A stretch of 64,000 nucleotides of DNA from Anoxybacillus tepidamans PS2 (lineage in GTDB: Bacteria > Bacillota > Bacilli > Bacillales > Anoxybacillaceae): contig NZ_JHVN01000004.1 in the NCBI RefSeq assembly GCF_000620165.1, forward strand, positions 62,001 to 126,000, given 5' to 3'. Below are positions 38,524 through 47,705 of the stretch, one piece after another; within the stretch, counting starts at the first letter, position 1, and each line of letters opens with the position of its first letter. Made by a program: the position numbers and the translations under genes. The notes below the pieces were generated by a model. That model saw nothing but the letters and a program-made list of their open reading frames with translations, was not told the origin of the DNA and made no database searches.

Positions 38524-38952
38524 ATGGCGAAATATACAAGAGATGATATTTTAGCACAGGCAAAACAATTGGCGAAAATGATTGCTGAAACTGAAGAAGT
38601 CGATTTTTTCAAACGAGCGGAGGAAAAAATTAACCAAAACGAAAAAGTTCGTACAATGATTCAGCAAATCAAGTCTCTGCAAAAGCAGGCTGTGAACTTA
38701 CAACATTACGGAAAGCATGAAGCGCTAAAAAAAGTAGAAGCACAAATCGATGCCATTTATGAGCAGCTTTCACAAATTCCGATTGTGGACGAATTCCAGC
38801 AGTCGCAAATGGAAGTAAACGATCTTCTTCAACTCGTCGCTTCTACCATTTCAAAAACGGTGACCGACGAAATTATCCTCTCAACTGGAGGGGATTTGCT
38901 GCGCGGAGAAACAGGTTCACAAATGAAAAATGACGGTTGTGGCTGCCACTAA
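38524..38952 (+). CDS. ricA: RicA/YmcA, biofilm and competence regulator
   Basis: RicA works in the RicA-RicF-RicT (Y-) complex with RNase Y, controlling mRNA processing, competence, biofilm and sporulation. The 142-residue helical protein (YlbF family) ends in a cysteine-rich tail, NDGCGCH, in line with the [4Fe-4S] cluster of the complex. The ATG begins two bases after the miaB stop, as in B. subtilis ymcB-ymcA. Its partner nuclease RNase Y is encoded 7 kb upstream. Confidence 0.94.
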   Translation: MAKYTRDDILAQAKQLAKMIAETEEVDFFKRAEEKINQNEKVRTMIQQIKSLQKQAVNLQHYGKHEALKKVEAQIDAIYEQLSQIPIVDEFQQSQMEVNDLLQLVASTISKTVTDEIILSTGGDLLRGETGSQMKNDGCGCH

Positions 38953-38988
38953 AAAGCCGTCCCTTCTTAAAAGAAGGGACGGTTTTTT
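38952..38988 (+). terminator. miaB-ricA terminator
   Basis: AAGCCGTCCCTTCTT pairs with AAGAAGGGACGGTTT around AA, with Ts. Confidence 0.93.
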
Positions 38989-39143
38989 CATGTGCAAAGC
39001 TGTCTCAATTTGAAAAAATAGGCACATATTCGAGCAACCCCGCATACAATGAACTATACGGATTTATTGATTAATTTATGTGCACATTGGGCGCAAACAT
39101 GCATAGGATAGAATGAAGATTCATTTGAGGAGGGTTTGCTCGT

Positions 39144-39683
39144 ATGTCTGAATACAGAGAGATTATTACGAAAGCGGTTGTGGGAAAAGGGCGCAAATTT
39201 TCGCAATCGACACACACTCTTACAGCGCCAAATCGCCCATCGAGCATTTTAGGTTGCTGGATTATCAACCATCGCTATGATGCCAAAAAATGCGACCGAA
39301 CGATCGAAATTCATGGACATTATGACATTAACGTATGGTATTCATACCATAACAACACAAAAACAGAAGTAGTCACTGAGACGGTTTCGTATACGGATGT
39401 TGTCAAATTAAAGTATCGTGATGATGGCGAAGTAATTAGTGATGACAGCGACATTATCGCCCGTGTCATTCAGCAGCCAAACTGCCTAGAGTGCACCATT
39501 TCAGGCAATGGCAATAAAATTGTTGTGCAAGTCGAAAGAGAATTTGTAGCAGAAGTCATTGGCGAAACAAAAGTTTGGGTAGCCGTTCATCCGGACGGTC
39601 ACGGCGAGGACGATTTCGACTACGATGTGGATGATGAATTAGAAGATTTAACTCCAGAAGCCCTTCTTGGGGATGAAGAATGA
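39144..39683 (+). CDS. cotE: spore outer coat morphogenetic protein CotE
   Basis: CotE is the scaffold that assembles the outer spore coat in the mother cell. It has 179 residues (B. subtilis, 181), starts [18 protein letters not shown] and ends in an acidic tail ([18 protein letters not shown]). GAGGAGG precedes the ATG. It is a single gene between two terminators, ahead of mutS, in the usual Bacillus order. Confidence 0.97.
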   Translation: MSEYREIITKAVVGKGRKFSQSTHTLTAPNRPSSILGCWIINHRYDAKKCDRTIEIHGHYDINVWYSYHNNTKTEVVTETVSYTDVVKLKYRDDGEVISDDSDIIARVIQQPNCLECTISGNGNKIVVQVEREFVAEVIGETKVWVAVHPDGHGEDDFDYDVDDELEDLTPEALLGDEE

Positions 39684-39717
39684 ACTAGGAAATATCTTTC
39701 CTAGTTTTTTCTTTTTT
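39683..39717 (+). terminator. cotE terminator
   Basis: AACTAGGAAA pairs with TTTCCTAGTT around TATC, with a long T-rich tail. Confidence 0.88.
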
Positions 39718-39765
39718 CGCTTGCTATAATAAGAAGCGTGAAATTGTAACGGTTGGAGGAGAAGC

Positions 39766-42333
39766 ATGGCCACATATACACCGATGATCCAGCAATATTT
39801 AGACATTAAGGCACATTATCCAGATGCCTTTTTATTTTTTCGCTTAGGGGACTTTTACGAAATGTTTTTCGACGATGCGGTAAAAGCATCGCAAGAATTG
39901 GAAATTACGCTGACAAGCCGCGACGGGGGAGCTGAGGAACGTATTCCCATGTGCGGCGTTCCGTATCATTCAGCCCAAGGGTATATTGAGCAGCTGATTG
40001 AGAAGGGATATAAAGTTGCTATTTGTGAACAGGTCGAGGACCCGAAAACGGCAAAAGGAGTGGTACGCCGCGAAGTCGTTCAACTCATTACACCAGGAAC
40101 GTTGATGGAAGGAAAGCAGCTGCTTGAGAAAGAGAACAACTACTTAGCGACGGTTACCGCGTTTGATGACGGTACATACGGATTCGCCTATGCGGATTTA
40201 TCGACAGGGGAGAGCCGAGTAGCGCTGCTTTCTTCGTGGGAAGATGTGATCAATGAATTGTATGCGATCGGCGCAAAGGAGCTGGTCATTTCGCCTGATT
40301 TTTCACAAACATGCTGTCAATCGTTGAAAGAGCGCTATGATATGACGTTGTCATACGAAGAAAGCACAGCGCTGCCGGAGGGGTTTTTAAGCGTTGTGCA
40401 GACGCTCGGTCAGGACAAGCTGAAAACTGCATTTGCCCGGCTTCTCAATTATCTTGTACGAACGCAAAAGCGCAGCCTTGATCATTTGCAGCCTGCGCAA
40501 GTATACCATGTTAATCAATATATGAAAATCGATGTTTATTCAAAACGAAATCTTGAACTGACGGAAACGATTCGCACAAAAGGACGGAAAGGTTCGCTAT
40601 TATGGTTATTAGATGAAACGGTAACCGCTATGGGAGGACGTTTGTTAAAGCAATGGCTTGACCGTCCGCTCCTCGACAAACGGGTGATCGAATGGCGTTT
40701 TCATATGGTGGAAACGCTCCTGAATCAGTATTTTGAGCGCCAAGAATTACGTGCGCTTCTTCGCGAGGTGTACGATTTAGAGCGATTAGCAGGACGCGTC
40801 GCCTATGGTAATGTCAATGCGCGGGATTTTATCCAATTGAAAAAATCGCTGTTGCAAATTCCTTCTTTAAAAGAAGTAGTAGGACGCTTGGTTCACGAAG
40901 AGGCCGGGTATTTAGCCGACAAGCTTGACCCGTGCACCGAACTCGTCGATCTTCTCGAACGATCCATTCAAGATCATCCGCCGCTGTCGGTGAAGGAAGG
41001 AAACATTATTAAGGACGGCTACAATGAGACGCTTGACCGCTTCCGCGACGCGAGCCGCAACGGCAAAACGTGGATTGCCCAACTTGAGAGCCAGGAAAGA
41101 GAGTTGACGGGAATTAAGTCGCTAAAAATTGGTTATAACCGCGTATTTGGCTATTATATTGAGGTGACGAAAGCAAACCTTCATCTATTGCCGGAAGGGC
41201 GCTATGAGAGAAAACAGACGCTAGCAAACGCCGAACGTTTCGTTACAAGGGAACTCAAAGAAAAAGAAGCGCTCATTTTAGAGGCGGAAGAAAAAAGTAT
41301 GGAACTAGAATATGAATTGTTTGTGCAAATTCGCGAGCAAGTAAAACAATTCATTCCGCGCTTGCAAGCGTTAGCGAAAACAATTAGCGAATTGGACGTG
41401 CTGCAATCGTTTGCGACGGTCAGCGAAGAGCGGCGTTATGTAAGACCGCGCTTTTCTAGCGACCGAGAGCTTTTCGTTCGTGCAGGACGGCACCCGGTGG
41501 TGGAAAAAGTGCTCGGGACGCAAACGTACGTCCCGAACGATTGCTTGATGAATGCAGAACGGGAACTGTTGTTAATTACAGGTCCTAACATGTCGGGAAA
41601 AAGTACGTATATGCGGCAAATTGCGCTTACAGCCATCATGGCGCAAATCGGCTGCTTTGTTCCCGCGGATGAGGCAGTGCTGCCGATTTTTGATCAAGTA
41701 TTTACACGAATCGGAGCTGCGGATGATTTAGTATCAGGCCAAAGTACGTTTATGGTGGAAATGCTAGAAGCCCGCAATGCGATCGTTCATGCGACGCAAA
41801 ACAGCTTAATTTTATTCGATGAAATTGGACGCGGGACATCGACGTATGACGGAATGGCGCTGGCACAAGCAATGATAGAATACATTCATGACCATATCGG
41901 TGCCAAAACGTTATTTAGTACGCACTATCACGAGCTAACGGTGCTCGAGCAAGCGTTGCCGCGATTAAAAAATGTTCATGTGAGCGCCATTGAAGAAAAT
42001 GGAAAAGTCGTGTTTCTTCATAAAATTGAAGATGGTCCTGCTGATCGCAGCTACGGCATTCATGTTGCCGAGCTGGCAGAGCTGCCGCCATCATTAATCG
42101 AGCGAGCAAAAGCGATTTTAGCCCAGTTGGAACAACCAAGCGAAACAAAATCAGCTTCATTTGAACAGCTAAGTTTGTTTGCCGAAAAAGAGGAACGTCC
42201 GAAAGAAAAAGAACATCCGCTTTCCAAGAAGGAAAAAGAAGCCATTCGTTTGCTGCAATCGTTGAATTTGCTTGATATGACTCCGCTTCAAGCGTTAAAT
42301 CAGCTATACGAGATTCAAAAAATGCTAAAGTAA
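39766..42333 (+). CDS. mutS: DNA mismatch repair protein MutS
   Basis: MutS recognises mismatches. The 855-residue protein has the mismatch-contact motif GDFYEMF near residue 32, the lever and clamp regions, and a C-terminal ATPase with GPNMSGKST near 608 and [14 protein letters not shown], ending in the short helical tail that meets the clamp loader/beta clamp in Bacillus. ATG has GGAGGAG upstream. It is followed 15 bases later by mutL. TATAAT at 39725-39730 has no good -35. Confidence 0.98.
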   Translation: MATYTPMIQQYLDIKAHYPDAFLFFRLGDFYEMFFDDAVKASQELEITLTSRDGGAEERIPMCGVPYHSAQGYIEQLIEKGYKVAICEQVEDPKTAKGVVRREVVQLITPGTLMEGKQLLEKENNYLATVTAFDDGTYGFAYADLSTGESRVALLSSWEDVINELYAIGAKELVISPDFSQTCCQSLKERYDMTLSYEESTALPEGFLSVVQTLGQDKLKTAFARLLNYLVRTQKRSLDHLQPAQVYHVNQYMKIDVYSKRNLELTETIRTKGRKGSLLWLLDETVTAMGGRLLKQWLDRPLLDKRVIEWRFHMVETLLNQYFERQELRALLREVYDLERLAGRVAYGNVNARDFIQLKKSLLQIPSLKEVVGRLVHEEAGYLADKLDPCTELVDLLERSIQDHPPLSVKEGNIIKDGYNETLDRFRDASRNGKTWIAQLESQERELTGIKSLKIGYNRVFGYYIEVTKANLHLLPEGRYERKQTLANAERFVTRELKEKEALILEAEEKSMELEYELFVQIREQVKQFIPRLQALAKTISELDVLQSFATVSEERRYVRPRFSSDRELFVRAGRHPVVEKVLGTQTYVPNDCLMNAERELLLITGPNMSGKSTYMRQIALTAIMAQIGCFVPADEAVLPIFDQVFTRIGAADDLVSGQSTFMVEMLEARNAIVHATQNSLILFDEIGRGTSTYDGMALAQAMIEYIHDHIGAKTLFSTHYHELTVLEQALPRLKNVHVSAIEENGKVVFLHKIEDGPADRSYGIHVAELAELPPSLIERAKAILAQLEQPSETKSASFEQLSLFAEKEERPKEKEHPLSKKEKEAIRLLQSLNLLDMTPLQALNQLYEIQKMLK

Positions 42334-42348
42334 CGAGGGGATGAAATC

Positions 42349-44217
42349 ATGGGTAAAATCCGCAAGCTCGATGACTATCTTTCTAATAAAATTGCCGCCG
42401 GGGAAGTCGTTGAACGCCCGGCTTCGGTTGTCAAGGAGCTGGTGGAAAACGCGCTTGACGCCAACAGTACGGTGATCGAAATTGAACTCGAAGAAGCCGG
42501 GCTTGCAAGCATCCGCATCGTTGACAACGGCGAAGGAATGGAAGAGGACGATTGTCTGATTGCATTTGAGCGGCACGCGACAAGCAAAATTAAAGACGAG
42601 CATGATTTGTTCCGCATTCGGACGCTTGGTTTTCGCGGCGAGGCGTTGCCGAGCATTGCTTCCGTGTCGGAAGTTGAAGTGAAAACGAGCACAGGAAACG
42701 GCGCAGGAACCCTTATCTGTTTGAAAGGCGGCGAGCTTGTTAAGCATGAACGCACAAATAGCCGGAAGGGAACGGAAATCACCGTATCGAATCTTTTTTT
42801 TAACACACCAGCGCGTTTGAAATATATGAAAACCGTTCATACCGAGCTTGGCCATATTACCGATGTTGTTAATCGCTTAGCGCTTGCCCATCCGCACGTT
42901 TCGTTTCGCTTGCGTCATCATGGCAAACAGCTGCTTTATACGAGCGGAAACGGGGATGTCCGTCATGTGCTTGCCTCTATTTACGGAATGGATGTCGCCA
43001 AAAAAATGATCCCGATTCACGCGGAATCGATTGATTTTATTGTGAACGGCTATATTTCGCTCCCAGAGGTCACGCGTGCGTCGCGAAATTATATGTCGAC
43101 GATCGTCAACGGCCGATACGTACGGAATATACCGCTTGCCAAAGCGATTGAGTCGGGGTATCATACCCTTTTGCCGATCGGCCGCTACCCAATCGTTTTG
43201 CTTTCGATCGAGATGGATCCGATTTTAGTGGATGTCAACGTTCATCCAGCCAAATTAGAAGTGCGCTTTAGTAAAGAAGCGGAATTAAATGAGTTAGTGG
43301 AAAATGCGATTCGCCAAGCGTTCCAGGCGAAAACGCTGATTCCAGAAATCACTGCTTCACATCCAGCATCGCCAAAAACGGAACAGCGCGCTTTTTCGTT
43401 TACACATAGCATCAAAGAGCCAGCTCCGCTTTCGTTATTTGAACAGAAGGGAAACAACGAGCAAAATGTGCCGCTTCCTGCTGTGAAGAAAGACGAACAA
43501 ACAAACGACGATATCGAGCTTTATGAGGCGCCAGTGGAATTTGCAGTTGTTGAAGAAAACAGGCAGAAAGAAGAGCGAGTCGAGAAAGAAATAGAGCCGC
43601 CGAAGCCGCATGTAGAACAAGAGAATGTGCACGAAAGAATTCCGCCGCTTTATCCGATCGGGCAGATGCACGGCACCTACATTTTGGCGCAAAACGAGAA
43701 CGGACTGTACATCATTGACCAGCACGCGGCGCAAGAGCGGATCAAGTACGAATATTTTCGTGAGAAGGTCGGCGAAGTCGCGAGTGAAGTTCAGCAATTG
43801 CTTGTTCCGCTTACGTTTCAATACGCAAGCAACGAGTATGTACTCATTGAAGCCCACCGTTCTGAACTGGCAGAATGCGGTGTCTTTTTGGAATCGTTCG
43901 GTCATAATACATTTATTGTGCGTGAACATCCTTCATGGTTTCCAAAAGGGAAGGAAGTGGAAATCATCGAAGAAATGATTCAACAAGTTTTAGATATGAA
44001 GAAAGTTGATTTAAAGCAGCTGCGCGAACAAGCCGCGATCATCATGAGCTGCAAACAATCGATTAAAGCGAATCAACATTTGCGCCATGATGAAATGTTC
44101 GCTTTGCTCGAGTCGCTTCGCAAAGCAGCTGATCCGTTCACGTGCCCGCACGGCCGGCCGATTATTATTCATTTTTCAACGTATGAACTTGAGAAAATGT
44201 TTAAACGAGTCATGTAA
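42349..44217 (+). CDS. mutL: DNA mismatch repair endonuclease MutL
   Basis: MutL couples mismatch recognition to excision. The 622-residue protein has the GHKL ATPase ([22 protein letters not shown]) in the first 330 residues, a charged linker, and a C-terminal endonuclease domain with the metal motif [12 protein letters not shown] near residue 455, so it nicks DNA itself. The last codons (AAACGAGTCATGTAA) and terminator recur at 47.4 kb as an imperfect copy: this gene's 3' end is the attachment site of a decayed element. Confidence 0.97.
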   Translation: MGKIRKLDDYLSNKIAAGEVVERPASVVKELVENALDANSTVIEIELEEAGLASIRIVDNGEGMEEDDCLIAFERHATSKIKDEHDLFRIRTLGFRGEALPSIASVSEVEVKTSTGNGAGTLICLKGGELVKHERTNSRKGTEITVSNLFFNTPARLKYMKTVHTELGHITDVVNRLALAHPHVSFRLRHHGKQLLYTSGNGDVRHVLASIYGMDVAKKMIPIHAESIDFIVNGYISLPEVTRASRNYMSTIVNGRYVRNIPLAKAIESGYHTLLPIGRYPIVLLSIEMDPILVDVNVHPAKLEVRFSKEAELNELVENAIRQAFQAKTLIPEITASHPASPKTEQRAFSFTHSIKEPAPLSLFEQKGNNEQNVPLPAVKKDEQTNDDIELYEAPVEFAVVEENRQKEERVEKEIEPPKPHVEQENVHERIPPLYPIGQMHGTYILAQNENGLYIIDQHAAQERIKYEYFREKVGEVASEVQQLLVPLTFQYASNEYVLIEAHRSELAECGVFLESFGHNTFIVREHPSWFPKGKEVEIIEEMIQQVLDMKKVDLKQLREQAAIIMSCKQSIKANQHLRHDEMFALLESLRKAADPFTCPHGRPIIIHFSTYELEKMFKRVM

Positions 44218-44270
44218 ACACATAAGCGCAACATCCTTGTTATATCAAGGGGTTGCGCTTTGTTTTTTGA
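44201..44270 (+). repeat. left direct repeat: mutL tail plus terminator (att-like)
   Basis: TTAAACGAGTCATGTAAACA, then CATAAGCGCAA, a loop region and GGTTGCGCTTTGTTTTTT. It matches 47411-47480 over about 70 bases with differences mainly in the hairpin loop. It serves as the mutL terminator (AAGCGCAA with TTGCGCTT). Confidence 0.8.
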
Positions 44271-44296
44271 GATTTGACCACATTTTGACCATATTA

Positions 44297-44713
44297 TTAG
44301 ATGTTGTCGGATGTTTGGAGTGCTTGTTCGAAGCGCATAGATGATTGCTGTTGCATGTCAGGGGTCACATGGGAATAAGTATTCATCGTCATTGCGATGG
44401 ATGAGTGGCCCAGGCGCTCCGAAACGATTTTTGGATGATCCCCCAATTGTGAAGCATAATGGTGGCGTGAGTATAGCGTAAATCATGGAAGCGAGTAGTA
44501 GTAAGATGCTCTGATCTGATAAGGAAAATGGGGGTGTGCTGTACATGAAGTGTAAGCCCATGCGACGGACGTGCTTTGAATATAAGCGACGATGTTATTG
44601 CAGATTTTTCTGTACCTGCTATTTGGTAGTTTTTGATCTACCTCATTGGCTAGAGCTGGAGAAAATTCATAGCTGACCAAAATGCATGAGAAGTTGGTGT
44701 AATGATTTGGCAA
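44297..44713 (-). pseudogene. tyrosine recombinase (phage-type integrase), frameshifted remnant
   Basis: On the minus strand, RFHDLRYTHATIMLHNWG (catalytic R and the HxxR-type region) is followed, after a one-base frameshift, by HPKIVSERLGHSSIAMTMNT and YSHVTPDMQ, which holds the second histidine and the nucleophile tyrosine. The end is TAA at 44297. Upstream, NSRYRKICNNIVAYIQ looks like the eroded core linker of the same family; nothing of the N-terminal domain is left. It sits 27 bases from the left direct repeat and points at mutL, as integrases do beside their att site. It cannot be functional. Confidence 0.85.
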
Positions 44714-44759
44714 GAGGGTTTAAGGGATGCAAGAGGTTTTAAAAAAAGAGTATTGATAT

Positions 44760-45311
44760 TTAAAAAAGACCCGCTTCTCTTGCTGCCTCAAAACTGTTCC
44801 TAGCGAATTCAGCCGGATCCATACCAACATTCTCCCAGTGCATATACATTAAGCGTGGCTCATCAAACAACCAATGGTTATGAACTGCTGTCACGATAAT
44901 TCCTCTTCTTTGCAATGCAGAAATCAACGGGTTAATTTCTTTCTGGAGCACAACAGATTCTCCAAGATTAAGTCCATTATCTTCAAAGGAAAGCATAAAT
45001 GGGAGTGCTAATGGAGAACGAGTGCGACGTCCTAAAATAGTCGCTCTAATATCTCGAAGACGCATTATAACACAGACAGGAGTTGATGAGACAACCATGC
45101 CCCCGATAATATCTGCAAGCTGTTGGCAAGTTGATGCATTTACTCTGTCTGCATTACTAGAACTAATATTTGTATTTCTGCTATTTGGTCTGTTCCTTTG
45201 AGAGTCTAAGCTTAGTTCGAAATCATGATCTGTTTTAAAATGTGTACCGTTGTTTTCTGAACCTCTAAAGAAATTTTGATTTCCTACATGATCAAATTCT
45301 CTTCTGCTCAA
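44760..45311 (-). CDS. DUF1259 (LppY/LpqO-like) domain protein
   Basis: The 183-residue protein reads intact on the minus strand. The C-terminal half has the family features ISALQRRGIIVTAVHNHWL, then FDEPRLMYMHWENVGMDPAE; the histidine-rich HNHW and MYMHW positions suggest metal binding. The N-terminal 50 residues are polar and asparagine-rich with no signal peptide. TTG 45311 has AAGGAG at about nine bases. The function of the family is unknown. It lies inside the att-bounded segment and, unlike its neighbours there, is not eroded. Confidence 0.7.
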   Translation of the reverse strand: MSRREFDHVGNQNFFRGSENNGTHFKTDHDFELSLDSQRNRPNSRNTNISSSNADRVNASTCQQLADIIGGMVVSSTPVCVIMRLRDIRATILGRRTRSPLALPFMLSFEDNGLNLGESVVLQKEINPLISALQRRGIIVTAVHNHWLFDEPRLMYMHWENVGMDPAEFARNSFEAAREAGLF

Positions 45312-45625
45312 TTAAATCAGCTCCTTGTCTAATCTCACTGAATAGTATATTCGCAGCTGTTGGGCGAGAATGGGCTAACTAAATAGGAGAGAGACATTTT
45401 TTACAAAATTTCTGATTAATTTAAAGATAGTGTGGTAATTAAAAAAGTAATGGAAAGAATTTTTTGTTTTGGATATGTAGTAAACAAAATTGCTGAAGCT
45501 TCAGAGTCCTATTATCAGCAACAAATGATTCAAGCAGTAGCAATTATAAACAGTCGAAAGAAAATTAATTAATGCTATTTGACGATAATGAGAAGGTAGA
45601 AAGAAATAGGGCATTTCATGACAAA
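45312..45625. other. mostly non-coding stretch with a short coding-like remnant
   Basis: No full gene is seen. A 40-codon plus-strand frame at 45450-45572 reads ERIFCFGYVVNKIAEAS and ends in NSRKKIN; it looks coding in style but has no ribosome binding site and is probably a fragment of the decayed element. Confidence 0.4.
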
Positions 45626-45657
45626 AAAAAGGATATCCCAACCGAGCAGGATATCCT
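45626..45657 (-). terminator. terminator of the yjcZ-like gene
   Basis: AGGATATCC pairs with GGATATCCT; on the minus strand it is followed by a T run. Confidence 0.75.
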
Positions 45658-45702
45658 CGTGAAGGAGGCAGCTGATTAGATAGGCGTTTCTTATTTTAGA
45701 TG

Positions 45703-45783
45703 TTAGTAACCTCTAAAAACTGCACCAACAATAATTAATAAGATGAACAACACGACGATTAAGGCAAAACCAAGACCATACAT
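45703..45783 (-). CDS. YjcZ-family small sporulation membrane protein
   Basis: This 26-residue peptide reads MYGLGFALIVVLFILLIIVG then AVFRGY. It is a single hydrophobic helix with the Tyr-Gly start and arginine-glycine-tyrosine end of the YjcZ family of small sporulation membrane proteins. It has a very good ribosome binding site (AAAGGAGG, nine bases before the ATG) and a terminator. It is shorter than most gene-calling limits. It lies inside the att-bounded segment. Confidence 0.82.
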   Translation of the reverse strand: MYGLGFALIVVLFILLIIVGAVFRGY

Positions 45784-46071
45784 TTTAGTTCCTCCTTTCG
45801 TTTGGGGATAATACAAGCTATTCAAAAAATTTTGTAATGCTTTAGATAAATAATGGATTTTGCGTTAATTTGATAAATGAGACTAATTTTTTTACCTTAA
45901 TACTACTCATGATGACATGCTTATTGAGGATTTGAAGAAGCTCGTTCGGAGATTGGAAGAGGAGAAGTGGAATATTGTAGAAACAAAAGAGAACAAGGAC
46001 ATTCTGTGGAGAGTTAACTTTAGTGCATGACCTTGTCCTATAAAAAAATGGTTCCTTTGAATCAGGAATAT
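45784..46071. other. gene-free stretch with a coding remnant
   Basis: A plus-strand frame open from about 45846 to 46030 includes MLIEDLKKLVRRLEEEKW and NIVETKENKDILWRVNFSA. It has no start with a ribosome binding site and resembles no family I know; it is likely the 3' part of a lost gene. Confidence 0.4.
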
Positions 46072-46134
46072 TATTTAACATCATCTATCGAGAAGTCTCC
46101 CACCTCTAAATGAAGTGTAGGTGGGGGAGGTTCA
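46072..46134 (+). repeat. 63-bp structured dispersed repeat, copy 2
   Basis: Runs from ATTTAACATCA through CGAGAAGTCTCCCACCTC to GGTGGGGGAGGTTCAT. CTCCCACCT pairs with AGGTGGGGGAG (two extra Gs). Same orientation as the other four copies. Confidence 0.82.
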
Positions 46135-46180
46135 TAAATAAACACTGTATTAGTGCATATTTCGACGATACTGCGACGGA

Positions 46181-46470
46181 AGGAGAAAGGACATAAAAGA
46201 GCCAGTTGTTGCATTTATGGAGCCTCCTGATCTTATGTATTTATATTCTGTGAGATTCAACGAGGGTAAGCTTATATGGGTGTTTGTTAATTAAAAAATG
46301 TCTACGCTGCAATAGAAACAGCCAGTAATGGTTCAGATTTTAGTGGTATTGATTGCAAAAAAGTAGCTTGTAATTTTTATGGAAGTATAGGCTGACCGTC
46401 GATGATAAGGGAACGATCGGTTATGCTGCAGTTGATAATGGACGCAAAGCTTTCAGAAAAGCAAGGTGTA
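46181..46470 (+). pseudogene. decayed gene of unknown family
   Basis: Three coding-like blocks lie in successive plus-strand frames: KEPVVAFMEPPDLMYLYSVR with FNEGKLIWVFVN, then NVYAAIETASNGSDFSGIDC with KKVACNFYGSIG, then LTVDDKGTIGYAAVDNGRKA. Each ends at a stop or frame change. GGAAGGAGAAAGGA at 46178 could be the old ribosome binding site. I do not recognise the family; it may be cargo of the decayed element. Confidence 0.4.
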
Positions 46471-46493
46471 ACATAGTAGGGGGATTATTACAC

Positions 46494-46527
46494 AAAAATG
46501 CCCTACTTGATAAATAGGGCATTTTTG
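46494..46527. terminator. bidirectional terminator below the cotD-like gene
   Basis: AAAAATGCCCTA pairs with TAGGGCATTTTT around a 10-base loop; it can act on both strands. Confidence 0.85.
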
Positions 46528-46531
46528 TTGA

Positions 46532-46726
46532 TTAGCAACACTTATCAGGGTATCCTGGATCAACGACCATGTTTTGGGTAACAGGTGCATAAATATGTCT
46601 AGGAACATTGACGATATTGTAACGATTGACGTGTACAACTGGATGGATGTAAGGAACTTCACGAGGAATGAAACAGTCATGCATTACAAAGCAAGGCGGA
46701 CATATAACTGGTTTAGGACAGAACAT
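46532..46726 (-). CDS. cotD: CotD-family inner spore coat protein
   Basis: This 64-residue protein is rich in Pro, His, Val, Tyr and Cys and ends in a CC pair. The reading MFCPKPVICPPCFVMHDCF, the central VPYIHPVVHVNRYNIVN and the VDPGYPDKCC end are typical of CotD-type coat proteins, which are crosslinked into the inner coat. AGGAGGTGA lies six bases before the ATG. It is inside the att-bounded segment, so a main cotD copy may exist elsewhere. Sigma-K control is likely for the family but no clear promoter is called here. Confidence 0.8.
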   Translation of the reverse strand: MFCPKPVICPPCFVMHDCFIPREVPYIHPVVHVNRYNIVNVPRHIYAPVTQNMVVDPGYPDKCC

Positions 46727-46932
46727 CGAAAATCACCTCCTAATAAATATCTATAAATATTAAATGTATAGGTAGGGCTTTTTGATATGGACAGATATCA
46801 CGAGGTACATAAAATAATGTCACAAAAGGCGTGTATGCACTTGCAAAAAGGATAGGTGAAGTTATAGGAGTAATAAAAACAATATTTGAAATGCTTCTTA
46901 TAAGCAGGTGGCGACATTAACGGGAAGACAAT
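46727..46932. other. gene-free stretch
   Basis: A short plus-strand frame ending at 46920 (VTKGVYALAKRIGEVIG then VIKTIFEMLLISRWRH) looks like a coding fragment but has no start or ribosome binding site. Nothing else is seen. Confidence 0.35.
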
Positions 46933-46959
46933 AAAAAAACCAGAGCTTCCCCTGGTTTT
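46933..46959 (-). terminator. terminator of the 55-residue membrane protein gene
   Basis: AAACCAG(G) pairs with CTGGTTT; on the minus strand a T run follows. Confidence 0.75.
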
Positions 46960-46971
46960 AGAAATAACGAC

Positions 46972-47139
46972 TCAATGATACTTCTTAACAATCACGTTCA
47001 TTTTATTCGCCGGCTCAGGCCTTTTATGTTCCATTTTAGTAATGTGTCTCGGTTTTTTTGACACCACTATTAAAGAGATAATAAAGCCAATCCCTAGGAT
47101 AAGCGATAGTGTCCATGTAAAAAATTCAATTGGTAACAT
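46972..47139 (-). CDS. small single-span membrane protein
   Basis: This 55-residue protein has one hydrophobic helix (FFTWTLSLILGIGFIISLIV) followed by a basic tail (SKKPRHITKMEHKRPEPANK). I do not recognise a family. The ATG at 47139 has GGAGGG nine bases upstream, better than the GTG/ATG frame to 47187. It has its own terminator. The topology would place the basic tail in the cytoplasm. Confidence 0.6.
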   Translation of the reverse strand: MLPIEFFTWTLSLILGIGFIISLIVVSKKPRHITKMEHKRPEPANKMNVIVKKYH

Positions 47140-47252
47140 TGCCTGATACCCTCCTTTTTTCGCGTTATGTAAATGATATGCACACATACTTGTTTACATG
47201 TTTACGGGGATAAGCCCCCAAAAGAGAATAAGACCGATTTGTGGGGGGATCG

Positions 47253-47316
47253 TTTTAACATAACCCGCCGAGAAGTCTCCCGTCTCTTAACGAAGTGTAG
47301 ATAGGAGAGGTCCATT
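47253..47316 (+). repeat. 63-bp structured dispersed repeat, copy 3
   Basis: Runs from GTTTTAACATAAC through CGAGAAGTCTCCCGTCTC to GATAGGAGAGGTCCAT. Both pairing arms differ from the other copies (CCGTCT and AGATAGG), so most of the stem is kept by paired changes. Confidence 0.78.
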
Positions 47317-47410
47317 CAAATGTTATAAAAATCATAAAAAAGAAAAGAATTTACATCATGTCCTATTCAGACAAATAACTTAAAATAATCACAAACTAAA
47401 AAATCGTTAA

Positions 47411-47480
47411 TCAAACGAGTACTGTAAACACATAAGCGCAATCCCTTGATACAACAAGAGGATTGCGCTTTGTTTTGATA
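47411..47480 (+). repeat. right direct repeat: second mutL tail plus terminator (att-like)
   Basis: TCAAACGAGTACTGTAAACA then CATAAGCGCAA, a different loop and GGATTGCGCTTTGTTTTGA. It carries the codons KRV-L-stop of a slightly different mutL allele and a working-looking terminator, with no mutL gene attached. Confidence 0.8.
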
Positions 47481-47705
47481 AATTGGTCACCTTGCTGGAT
47501 TTTTACAAATTTTTATAATGCGCTCCTATGAACATTAGTTGCTGAACTTTCGGAGAATTTGAAGCGGTCAAAGTGGCTGGATGTCTAGACAGTATAGGCG
47601 TAATAGTCAGCGGCGCTGGCCGAAGCATAGCGGGGAACAAAGCGAGCGATTGATTGCTTGAGTTGCAGCAAAATTATATGTAGGAGGGTTACAAGATGAA
47701 TATAG
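47481..47705. other. gene-free stretch with an orphan start
   Basis: A frame at about 47567-47672 reads AVKVAGCLDSIGVIVSGAG and is followed, after stops, by TAGGAGGGTTACAAGATG, a strong ribosome binding site and ATG whose frame stops after MNIVIYE. This looks like the broken head of a gene whose body was lost. Confidence 0.4.

Noticed and set aside
42325-42855. Minus-strand frame of 176 codons opposite mutL
   Set aside because: Fully antisense to the conserved ATPase domain; no ribosome binding site and no recognisable family.
44221-44270. Direct repeats at mutL seen as just two similar terminators
   Set aside because: The likeness extends into the mutL codons and stop upstream of the hairpin while the loop differs, which is better explained by an attachment site than by chance terminator similarity.
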